Assembly (NCBI RefSeq): GCF_000215085.1
Contig: NC_015589.1
Location: 1,116,001-1,180,000 of the forward strand
Source of the DNA: Desulforamulus ruminis DSM 2154
GTDB lineage: Bacteria > Bacillota > Desulfotomaculia > Desulfotomaculales > Desulfotomaculaceae
Direction: 5' to 3'
DNA: 64,000 bases
Shown here: piece after piece, positions 1 to 7,038 of the stretch
Position numbering within the stretch: the first letter of the stretch is position 1
Layout of the letters: each line of letters opens with the position of its first letter
Translations under genes and position numbers: made by a program
Notes under the pieces: generated by a model
What the model was told of the DNA's origin: nothing
What the model saw: the letters and a program-made list of their open reading frames with translations, nothing else
Database searches by the model: none

Positions 1-1
1 G

Positions 2-1819
2 GAATCTTCCCGGGCTCAACAGGACCGCAAAAAACTGGCCGATAAGCAGGGGGATCCTCTGGCAAAGCCGGGGATCGTGGGGGCTTTCTGCCGAACCTAC
101 ACCATCCAGGACGCCATAGAAAACTTTCTTGGGGAGGTATACGGACCCTGCGGGGATGGGCGGTATACCTATTTATCAGGTTCTACTGCCGGCGGACTGG
201 TGGTGTATGACGGGGATACTTTTGCCTATTCTCACCACGGAACGGATCCGGTGAGTGGAAAGTTGGTGAATGCCTTTGATCTGGTCCGGCTGCATTTGTT
301 TGGGACCCGGGATGAAGAGGCGGAGCCGGGAACGCCCACTGTTAAGCTGCCTTCATACTTAGCCATGTTGGAATTTTGCCAGAATGACAATTTTGTAAAA
401 AGTACTATCACCGAAGAGCTTTTATCCAAAGCGCAAGAGGATTTTAAAAATGACGGTGAGTGGACAAAACACCTGGAGTTTAGTAAAAAAGGCGAGATAA
501 TACCCTCTTTGAGAAACCTTGTGTTAATTCTCCGGAATGATCCGAACCTGTGTGGGATAGCATACAACTCCCACCGGGGCGCTATCGTTCTGCTGGAGCC
601 GGTTCCCTGGCGCAAACCGGGGGAATGGAAAGGTCCGGACTGGAGCGATGATGACGATGCAGCCTTGCGGGTGTACCTGGAGAAGGTTTATAGGATATGG
701 ACCCCTTCAAAACTCAATGATGCCTTGGCCGCTGTGAGCCATGAAAGAACTTTTCATCCAATCCGTGAATATTTAGAGGGCCTTCCGGAATGGGACGGCA
801 TTCCGAGATTAGAGGAATTACTTATCGACTACTTGGGCGCGGAGGATTCCACCTATGTTCGGGCCGTGACTAAAAAGACACTAATAGCAGCCGTAGCTCG
901 AGTGATGCAGCCGGGTTGTAAATTCGACTATATGCTGGTGCTGGTAGGACGGCAGGGTCTTGGGAAAAGTACACTTTTTACCCGTCTTGCCGGGGATTGG
1001 TTCAATGACTCGCTTAGCATGAATGACATGAAAGATAAAACGGCTGCGGAGAAATTGCAAGGGTATTGGATTTTGGAGATTGGAGAATTGGCCGGATTTA
1101 AGAAAGCGGAAGTGGAGGCGGTTAAATCATTTTTAAGCAGGCAGCGGGATGTTTATAGGCCTTCATTTGGCCGCCGTACCGTGGAGCACCCACGGCAATG
1201 TATTATTGTAGGGAGCACAAATAACGACACAGGTTTCTTGCGGGACAGTACCGGGAACCGGCGTTTTTGGCCAGTCACGGTAACCGGTGTATCAGAGGAT
1301 AAGGCCTCCTGGACCCTCAACGACTATACAGTCAGTCAGATATGGGCCGAAGCTGTGGACGCCTGGAAAGCCGGAGAGAAACTTTTCCTGGAGGGAGAAG
1401 TTGCAGCAGAGGCCCAGGAACAGCAGAAGCTGGCCATGGAGAGCGACGAGCGCATAGGTATGATCAAAGAATATCTGGACAGACTGCTGCCGGAAGACTG
1501 GGAAAAAAAGAGCCTCAGTGAGCGGAGGGCATTTATCCACGGGGATGATTTTGGTCAGGAAGCAGTCGGTACAATGCAGCGTGACCGGGTTTGCATAGCT
1601 GAGATATGGTGTGAGCTGTTCCGGAAAGATTTAACAACCATCAAAAGGTTTGAAATAGATGAAATTCACGGGCTGATGCGGCAAATCGAAGCCTGGGAAA
1701 AGTACAGCGGAAACAAGGATGGAAAAATGAAATTCAGACTATACGGAGTGCAAAGAGCCTACACCAGAAAAGAATCTAATCAATTACCGGGGTTGCCAAT
1801 ACCGGTTGCCGACCTCTAA
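2..1819 (+). CDS. VapE-type phage primase-helicase (5' end outside window)
   Basis: Superfamily 3-like replication ATPase of the virulence-associated E family, expected to unwind prophage DNA at replication start. The reading frame is open to the left edge, so the N-terminal part, often a primase domain, lies outside. A GTG at 77 is only an internal codon. Visible motifs are a Walker A loop GRQGLGKST near 950, an acidic Walker B-like strand (ILEIGEL), a sensor STNN and the family's closing GNRRFWPV. The stop lies inside a cluster of GTTGCC repeats. The next genes are a VRR-NUC nuclease and an SNF2-like helicase, a common phage replication set. Family call is firm; the biochemical role is by homology. 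Confidence 0.9.
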   Translation, partial: ESSRAQQDRKKLADKQGDPLAKPGIVGAFCRTYTIQDAIENFLGEVYGPCGDGRYTYLSGSTAGGLVVYDGDTFAYSHHGTDPVSGKLVNAFDLVRLHLFGTRDEEAEPGTPTVKLPSYLAMLEFCQNDNFVKSTITEELLSKAQEDFKNDGEWTKHLEFSKKGEIIPSLRNLVLILRNDPNLCGIAYNSHRGAIVLLEPVPWRKPGEWKGPDWSDDDDAALRVYLEKVYRIWTPSKLNDALAAVSHERTFHPIREYLEGLPEWDGIPRLEELLIDYLGAEDSTYVRAVTKKTLIAAVARVMQPGCKFDYMLVLVGRQGLGKSTLFTRLAGDWFNDSLSMNDMKDKTAAEKLQGYWILEIGELAGFKKAEVEAVKSFLSRQRDVYRPSFGRRTVEHPRQCIIVGSTNNDTGFLRDSTGNRRFWPVTVTGVSEDKASWTLNDYTVSQIWAEAVDAWKAGEKLFLEGEVAAEAQEQQKLAMESDERIGMIKEYLDRLLPEDWEKKSLSERRAFIHGDDFGQEAVGTMQRDRVCIAEIWCELFRKDLTTIKRFEIDEIHGLMRQIEAWEKYSGNKDGKMKFRLYGVQRAYTRKESNQLPGLPIPVADL

Positions 1820-1966
1820 AAAGTTGCCAAGGTTGCCGAAGTTGCCAAATTTCCAAGGTTGCCAACAGTAGGCTTAAAAATAGAGATAGTTACCGAGATT
1901 GCCGACATCGGCAACCCTGAAAATACAGCAACGTCAAGAACTAAAGGTTAAATTGCCGAAGTTGCC
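1792..1966 (+). repeat. Cluster of GTTGCC repeats after vapE
   Basis: GTTGCC occurs at 1792, 1805, 1823, 1832, 1841, 1858 and 1961, with ATTGCC variants near 1900 and 1952 and the reverse complement GGCAAC at 1910 and 2052. Most copies read GTTGCCAA or GTTGCCGA. The first two lie in the last codons of the primase-helicase gene, the rest in the noncoding gap. The array resembles iterons, and its place beside the replication ATPase suggests an origin or initiator-binding site; that is inference. An AT-rich stretch (1975-2010) follows, as expected for an unwinding element. Confidence 0.6.
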
Positions 1967-2085
1967 GATAGCTTATAGAGATATATTAAATATAGAAATA
2001 TATACACATGTATGTTATGTGTAGGCGCGTGTAAGGAATTTTCGTCAACTTGGCAACCGCCAATAAAACGAGGGATGTTAAAGAT

Positions 2086-2364
2086 ATGAGCGAGGGACGA
2101 CTGGAACGACGTTTCAAACGAGAAGTAGAAAAGCGAGGCGGTTTAGCACTGAAATTTACCTCCCCAGGCAGGCGAGGGGTGCCGGACCGGATTGTACTTC
2201 TCCCGGGAGGCCGGACTCTATTCGTGGAGATGAAAGCCCCAGGGGGGCAGAGAGAGCCGCTGCAGCAGAAGTGCGCTAGAGATTTTCAAGCCATAGGCTT
2301 TTCCGTATATTGTTTGGACAGTGAAGAAGCGATAAACCGGTTTCTCAAGGAGGTGTTTGGTTAG
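2086..2364 (+). CDS. VRR-NUC domain nuclease
   Basis: Small phage nuclease of the VRR-NUC branch of the PD-(D/E)XK superfamily, probably acting on branched or nicked DNA during replication or recombination. The core GVPDRIVLLPGG then FVEMKAPGG supplies the catalytic D, E and K, and a conserved Q follows in the C-terminal helix. The protein is about 92 residues from ATG 2086, typical for stand-alone phage versions. A TTG at 2050 is in frame with a weak upstream AAGGA and would add 12 residues. It ends one base short of the ATG of the helicase gene, so the two are translationally close. Confidence 0.85.
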   Translation: MSEGRLERRFKREVEKRGGLALKFTSPGRRGVPDRIVLLPGGRTLFVEMKAPGGQREPLQQKCARDFQAIGFSVYCLDSEEAINRFLKEVFG

Positions 2365-2365
2365 G

Positions 2366-3820
2366 ATGCAGTACGTACCGTATCCCTATCAGGAATTTGC
2401 CACCCAGTACATTCTCGAAAAGCCTGGCGTAGGGCTGTTTTTCGATATGGGTATGCGGAAAACCGTTTGCACTCTTACAGCCGTTGAGGAACTTTTGTAT
2501 GACCGGTTTGAGGTTTCCCGGGTACTGGTGATCGGCCCTCTCCGGGTGGCGCAAGATGTTTGGATCCGCGAAGTGCGAAAATGGGATCACCTGCAGCAGC
2601 TTCGGGTTTCCAGAGTTTTAGGTTCACGGAAAGAACGTATCGCCGCTTTAAAAGCTCCCGCCGACATCTGGGTAATTAATCGCGAGAACGTGGAATGGCT
2701 GGTGAACTACTACGGCAAGGCCTGGCCCTTCGACATGGTGGTGATTGACGAACTTTCCAGTTTTCGGAATCCTTCAGCCCGACGATTTAAAGCCCTTCGG
2801 AAGATTCGACCATTGGTGAAACGTTGGGTCGGTCTTACCGGTACGCCAAGGCCGAAGAGTTTGTTGGATCTCTGGGCCCAGGTCTATCTGCTGGACGGTG
2901 GAGAGCGTTTGGGGAAAACCTATACCGGGTATCGAGAACGGTATTTCGAACCGGATCAACGGAACCGGACCACTATTTTCAGTTGGAAACCGAAGACTGG
3001 GGCCGAAGAAGCCATATACAAGATGATATCGGGTATTTGCATCAGTATGCCGGCTACCGGTTTACCGCCCATAGAACCCCGGATTGTAAAGATCCCCTTG
3101 CCGCCAGAGGCACGGCAGCGATACAACCAGTTAGAAAGAGACATGCTGCTTCCCTACGTGGACGGAGATGTGGTGGCCTTTACAGCTGCATCGCTGGGGA
3201 CGAAGCTTCTTCAGATGGCGAACGGTGCTGTGTATGACGAGCATAAACAGGTTCGGGAGATCCACGACGCTAAATTAAAAGCCTTGGAAGAGGTTTTGGA
3301 GGAATTCGGGGAGTGGCCTGTGATGGTGTTTTACGCCTACCAGCATGACCGGGACCGTATCTTACGGCACTTTCAGGGGAAGCGCATCCGGACTTTAGAC
3401 GACTCAAAGGATATTGACGACTGGAACACCGGGAAAATCTCTATTCTGCTGGCCCATCCCGCTTCTACGGGTCACGGGCTGAATCTCCAGGAAGGTGGTC
3501 ATGTAATCATCTGGTTTGGCTTGACGCAGGACTTGGAGCTGTACCAGCAGGGGAATGGACGATTGCGGCGACCGGGGCAGGAACACGATTGTGTCATTGT
3601 CGTTCACTTGGTGGTAGAAGGGACGCACGATGAGGATGTACTGCCTATCCTGGGCGGGAAAGCAAAAGGCCAGGACGCCCTTCTTACGGCAGTGAAAGCC
3701 CGAATTGAGAGGGTACAAAAAGGAGGACCACCTTTGTGCGGCAGCATGGAACCTGCTGGGCGCGATGTGGACAGAGGAAAAAGGGGGTGGAGACAATCGG
3801 CAAAAAACAAAGCACGGTGA
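2366..3820 (+). CDS. SNF2-like DEAD-box phage helicase
   Basis: Superfamily 2 helicase/translocase of the SNF2 type common in Firmicutes phages beside VRR-NUC. The start is ATG 2366 behind AAGGAGG at 2347; a TTG at 2357 is too close to that site. Motif I is DMGMRKT, where most relatives have DMGLGKT, so the loop glycine is replaced by arginine. Motif II is VVIDELSSF and motif III GLTGTP. The C-terminal lobe has STGHGLNLQ and a motif VI QGNGRLRRPGQ. After KARIERVQK, where relatives tend to stop, about 30 basic residues continue and overlap the next gene by 85 bases. Role in phage replication is inferred from position. Confidence 0.85.
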   Translation: MQYVPYPYQEFATQYILEKPGVGLFFDMGMRKTVCTLTAVEELLYDRFEVSRVLVIGPLRVAQDVWIREVRKWDHLQQLRVSRVLGSRKERIAALKAPADIWVINRENVEWLVNYYGKAWPFDMVVIDELSSFRNPSARRFKALRKIRPLVKRWVGLTGTPRPKSLLDLWAQVYLLDGGERLGKTYTGYRERYFEPDQRNRTTIFSWKPKTGAEEAIYKMISGICISMPATGLPPIEPRIVKIPLPPEARQRYNQLERDMLLPYVDGDVVAFTAASLGTKLLQMANGAVYDEHKQVREIHDAKLKALEEVLEEFGEWPVMVFYAYQHDRDRILRHFQGKRIRTLDDSKDIDDWNTGKISILLAHPASTGHGLNLQEGGHVIIWFGLTQDLELYQQGNGRLRRPGQEHDCVIVVHLVVEGTHDEDVLPILGGKAKGQDALLTAVKARIERVQKGGPPLCGSMEPAGRDVDRGKRGWRQSAKNKAR

Positions 3821-4323
3821 ACATACAGGATCTGGCCAGAGCTGCAGCCGTTGAGGCTGTGAGGCTTCAGAGAAACGAGGAACGGCAGCGAATCAAGCGA
3901 AGCCGATTCCAGAATACAGAACTACTTTTAAAGAATTACCTGAGCCTGCTGGAGCATTACGAGAATGCCAAGGATAAAGCCTCCGACATTATGGATCTGG
4001 ATGACCTGGACATGGACGAGGTAATCGTGAAGGCCATTAAGAGAAGCCGGATCCGGACGGCAATTATGATTAACCAGATTGATGTTTGTCTGGAGATACT
4101 ACGGCTTAGGATGTCGGCCAAAGGTCAGCCGGAGAAATACGAGGTTATCCATCGGCTGTATCTGGATGAGGCGAGGAGGCATATAGAATTAGGTGAATTG
4201 GTTAGGGTAATAGCTGAGGAATTGCATTGTGGCAAGGATTCTGTATATCGGTGGAAAAGGGAAATGATTACCGAATTGAGCATATTAATTTTTGGCGTAG
4301 ACGGTCTGAGGCTGGATATTTAA
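3736..4323 (+). CDS. ArpU-like phage late-gene regulator
   Basis: Likely DNA-binding regulator of prophage late genes. The middle is helical and acidic (MDLDDLDMDE), and the C-terminal third has a sigma region 4-like helix-turn-helix (LVRVIAEELHCGKDSVYRWK). GTG 3736 has a good AGGAGG nine bases upstream. An in-frame GTG at 3787, preceded by AGAGG, would give the more natural N-terminus (VETIGKKQST). The first 17 codons may therefore be untranslated, and the 85-base overlap with the helicase gene smaller than shown. Its position just before a consensus promoter and the terminase genes fits the ArpU/RinA type. The family call is moderate. Confidence 0.65.
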   Translation: MRQHGTCWARCGQRKKGVETIGKKQSTVNIQDLARAAAVEAVRLQRNEERQRIKRSRFQNTELLLKNYLSLLEHYENAKDKASDIMDLDDLDMDEVIVKAIKRSRIRTAIMINQIDVCLEILRLRMSAKGQPEKYEVIHRLYLDEARRHIELGELVRVIAEELHCGKDSVYRWKREMITELSILIFGVDGLRLDI

Positions 4324-4363
4324 AGCTTCAGGGGTTTGCGAATGGTGTGCGAAAAAGATGCGA

Positions 4364-4392
4364 TTTACACGCTAAAAGAACCGTGGTAAAAT
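4364..4392 (+). promoter_or_regulatory. Late promoter candidate after the ArpU-like gene
   Basis: TTTACA at 4364-4369, 17-base spacer, TAAAAT at 4387-4392: close to the sigma-A consensus. It lies in the 200-base gap between the regulator and the first late genes. A start near 4400 would place the hairpin at 4418-4444 about 20 bases into the transcript, so transcription may be tested for readthrough there. Confidence 0.6.
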
Positions 4393-4417
4393 GGTACTGT
4401 GAAATATTGCGTTTAGG

Positions 4418-4450
4418 AAAACCGTCCATTTCGTGGGCGGTTTTCTTTAT
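4418..4450 (+). terminator. Hairpin just after the late promoter
   Basis: An 11-base-pair stem (AAAACCGTCCA pairing with TGGGCGGTTTT, one G-T pair) has a 5-base loop and is followed by CTTTATT. It could end transcripts of the regulator gene or act as an attenuator or antitermination site for the late operon. The 3' T-run is broken by a C. Confidence 0.6.
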
Positions 4451-4525
4451 TCAGAAAATAACTTGTTAGCATGTACCAATATGATAAAATCATAACATGG
4501 GAAAGTAATTATAGGGGGGAAAAGG

Positions 4526-5005
4526 TTGAAGAATAAGTCGTTGAAGAATAAGTCAATAATAATGTTTGTTATTTTAATACTTATGGTATGCCAATTTTGG
4601 GATGCCGCAAAGGACTACATGGGGGCATTAGGTTTATTAGCAGGCTCGATAATTTCATGGCGTATCTCTGACCATTATTTCAACGAATCTAGTAAAAGTT
4701 TGCTAATAGAAACGGGACAGTTAAAAGATTTAAATAAAATGATGCTAGAATATGGTAAGGAGTTATCGGAAGAGAACAAAAAGTTAAAAGAACTAAGCAA
4801 AACAATGATAGCCTACAGTGAAGAGCTATTAAAAGAAAATAAAGAATTAAAATACTATAATAGATTGACATTAAAGTTCCTTGATGAATTGGATGAGAGT
4901 GGAGTAGGAGTTGCACTTGTTGAAGACCAAAACGGGAATTTGGTACTTGGCAGAAAATCAGCATCACAAATACCATGCTCTATACAGATTCCAGATAAAA
5001 ACTAA
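4526..5005 (+). CDS. Small membrane-anchored coiled-coil protein (accessory gene)
   Basis: No family is recognised. The 159 residues start with a basic tail (MKNKSLKNKS) and a hydrophobic segment (about 11-26), then a second weaker one (about 32-45). A Lys/Glu-rich stretch of about 60 residues (65-120) has leucine spacing that suggests a coiled coil. TTG 4526 follows GGGGGGAAAAGG. The gene is more AT-rich than its neighbours, has its own downstream terminator and sits alone between the regulator and terS, which is the profile of a phage moron. Its 3' border repeats at a second accessory gene near 16,575. A surface or exclusion role is possible but unproven. Confidence 0.6.
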   Translation: MKNKSLKNKSIIMFVILILMVCQFWDAAKDYMGALGLLAGSIISWRISDHYFNESSKSLLIETGQLKDLNKMMLEYGKELSEENKKLKELSKTMIAYSEELLKENKELKYYNRLTLKFLDELDESGVGVALVEDQNGNLVLGRKSASQIPCSIQIPDKN

Positions 5006-5027
5006 GAGCCCTAACCGGGCTCTTTTC
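5005..5027 (+). terminator. Terminator of the first accessory gene
   Basis: AGAGCCC at 5005-5011 pairs with GGGCTCT at 5017-5023 over a five-base loop, followed by TTTC. It begins at the stop codon of the coiled-coil protein gene. Confidence 0.75.
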
Positions 5028-5044
5028 TTATGCCTGAAAGGAGG
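5021..5044 (+). repeat. 24-base border repeat, copy 1
   Basis: These 24 bases, from the 3' arm of the terminator to the AGGAGG ribosome site of terS, are identical to 16,575-16,598. The second copy also lies between the terminator of an accessory gene and the ribosome site of a core virion gene. Confidence 0.8.
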
Positions 5045-5052
5045 GGTGCAAA

Positions 5053-5481
5053 GTGGCAGGAAGGCCAAGCAAATACAAAGAAGAATACGCCGAGCAAGCC
5101 TATAAACTCTGTTTGCTTGGCGCTACAGACAAAGAGCTTGCGGATTTTTTTAATACTTCGGAGCAGACGTTAAACACCTGGAAGAAAAAACATCCCGAAT
5201 TTCTTGAGTCCCTAAAAAAAGGCAAGATCGAAGCGGATGCCGTAATTGCCCAGAAACTATACCATCGCGCTAAAGGGTATTCGCATCCGTCTACAAAATT
5301 TGCAACCTATGAAGGCCAAATAACCGATCAGGTGGAATACACTGAACACTATCCGCCTGATACAGCCGCCGCTATCTTCTGGTTGAAAAATCGGCAGCCG
5401 TCCAAGTGGAGAGATAAGCAAGACGTAGAACACAGCGGCAGCATGGTTATTTTCAAGGGAGAGGATGCCCTTGAAGATTGA
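5053..5481 (+). CDS. Terminase small subunit
   Basis: DNA-recognition subunit of the packaging motor. The N-terminus MAGRPSKYKEEYAEQAYKLC and the helix-turn-helix LADFFNTSEQTLNTWKKKH are typical of Firmicutes small terminases. The later KLYHRAKGYSHP region and AAAIFWLKNRQPSKWRD fit the oligomerisation part. GTG 5053 follows AAAGGAGGGG. The gene overlaps the start of the large subunit by 17 bases, as is usual for this pair. Confidence 0.9.
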   Translation: MAGRPSKYKEEYAEQAYKLCLLGATDKELADFFNTSEQTLNTWKKKHPEFLESLKKGKIEADAVIAQKLYHRAKGYSHPSTKFATYEGQITDQVEYTEHYPPDTAAAIFWLKNRQPSKWRDKQDVEHSGSMVIFKGEDALED

Positions 5482-6820
5482 GGTAAATCTCCCTGAAGTC
5501 ATTGGCAAAGGCTATGCGTCTTTCTGGAAAACCAAAAAACGATACCGGGTTTTAAAGGGTGGCCGCGGATCAAAGAAATCCGCAACCACCGCCTTATGGT
5601 TTATTTACCACATCATGAAATACCCGCAGGCCAATGCGCTTGTGGTAAGAAAGACCTTTAACACCCACAAAGACAGCACCTTTGCCCAGTTGAAATGGGC
5701 GGCCAAACGGTTAGGGGTCTTTGATAAATGGCGCTTTACCGTCAATCCGTTAGAATGCACCTACATCCCAACCGGTCAAAAGATACTTTTCCGTGGTTTT
5801 GATGATCCCTTAAAGCTAACGTCAATTACCGTTGATGTTGGCTTTTTATGTTGGGTCTGGTTAGAAGAGGCTTACGAGATTGAGAATGAAGCAGATTTTG
5901 AAACCTTGGACGAAAGCATTCGCGGGGAAATGCCTCAAGGTCTGTGGAAGCAGCTAACACTAACTTATAATCCATGGGTTAATACCCATTGGACTAAAAG
6001 CCGTTTCTTTGACAAGGTAGACCCTCATGCCTTTACCTTAACCACTACTTTTCGGTGCAATGAATTTCTTGATGACGCCGACCGGCGATACATTGAGGAA
6101 TTGGAATATACCAACCCGGACCGTTACAAGGTTGTTGGCCTGGGTGAATATGGGATACCCGGTGGAACGTACTTCGATGAGTTTAGGACGGACATCCATG
6201 TGATTCAACCTTTTGTTATTCCTGAACATTGGCGTAGGTACACAACAAAGGACTATGGATTGGATATGCTGGCAAACTACTGGATAGCCGTAGACCCGCA
6301 AGGCAAAGCATACGTTTACAAAGAGCTTTACGAGAGCAATTTAATTATCTCCGCTGCCGCCAAACGCATTGCCGAGGTAAACGGTTCTGATGCAATTTAT
6401 CAAAAGTTTGCCCCGCCGGATCTGTGGAACAGAAGACAGGAAACCGGCAAAAGTGCTGCTGAAATCTTTATGGAATACGACGAATGGTTAACACAAGCCA
6501 ATAACGACAGAATTCAAGGGTGGTATAATCTAAAAGAGTGGTTAGCCCCTTATGAAGATGAACAGGGCATTAAGACGGCAAGCCTGGTTATATTTAAAAA
6601 CTGTGTCAACCTAATCCGGACTCTACCGCAACTCCAATGCGATGAAAAGGACCCCAATGACGTAGCGACAGAACCGCATGAGTTGACCCATGCCCCGGAT
6701 GCAATCCGCTATTTTGTAGCAGGCAGGCCGGCGCCGGCCATCATTAAGGCGAAGAAGAAGAACAGCCTACCCTTTGCTCTACAGACCCCCGAACCGAAAG
6801 GAGATTATCACGCATGGTAG
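5465..6820 (+). CDS. Terminase large subunit (PBSX-like)
   Basis: ATPase and nuclease that pumps phage DNA into the head. The Walker A-type loop is GGRGSKKS near residue 30, and the Walker B with catalytic glutamate is VWLEEAYEI near residue 138. The nuclease half shows its first acidic site in KDYGLDMLANYW and a late HAPDAIRYF. The 451-residue length is normal. The ATG lies inside the terS end, so the two subunits are likely coupled. The following gene starts before this one stops. Confidence 0.93.
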   Translation: MPLKIEVNLPEVIGKGYASFWKTKKRYRVLKGGRGSKKSATTALWFIYHIMKYPQANALVVRKTFNTHKDSTFAQLKWAAKRLGVFDKWRFTVNPLECTYIPTGQKILFRGFDDPLKLTSITVDVGFLCWVWLEEAYEIENEADFETLDESIRGEMPQGLWKQLTLTYNPWVNTHWTKSRFFDKVDPHAFTLTTTFRCNEFLDDADRRYIEELEYTNPDRYKVVGLGEYGIPGGTYFDEFRTDIHVIQPFVIPEHWRRYTTKDYGLDMLANYWIAVDPQGKAYVYKELYESNLIISAAAKRIAEVNGSDAIYQKFAPPDLWNRRQETGKSAAEIFMEYDEWLTQANNDRIQGWYNLKEWLAPYEDEQGIKTASLVIFKNCVNLIRTLPQLQCDEKDPNDVATEPHELTHAPDAIRYFVAGRPAPAIIKAKKKNSLPFALQTPEPKGDYHAW

Positions 6821-7038
6821 ACCTGATTGTCATTTTAATAGCCTTCCTCTTTGGCGCCCTGAGCGCCGTTTTTTGTGTCCGTTTGGGCCTGACCTGGGCG
6901 CGAATCCAGCGAGGGGAAGAACCAAAACACCTGCCTATTCTACCGGAGACGAAACCACCCCCCAAAGTAGAAGAACAGGAACCGAAACCGGATAAAACCC
7001 TGCAACACTGGTTCGTGGGGGGTGAAGAGAAACCATGA
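6814..7038 (+). CDS. Small single-span membrane protein
   Basis: A 74-residue protein with one hydrophobic segment (about residues 3-25) and a Pro/Glu-rich tail. ATG 6814 overlaps the terL end, and its stop overlaps the portal ATG, so it is embedded in the head operon. The AAAGGAG upstream supports translation. No family is recognised. It could be a head-completion or host-membrane factor. Confidence 0.65.
   Translation: MVDLIVILIAFLFGALSAVFCVRLGLTWARIQRGEEPKHLPILPETKPPPKVEEQEPKPDKTLQHWFVGGEEKP

Noticed and set aside
2004-2022. ACACAT-N7-ATGTGT dyad before the VRR-NUC gene as an operator
   Set aside because: Only six pairs in an AT-rich region; too weak to claim.
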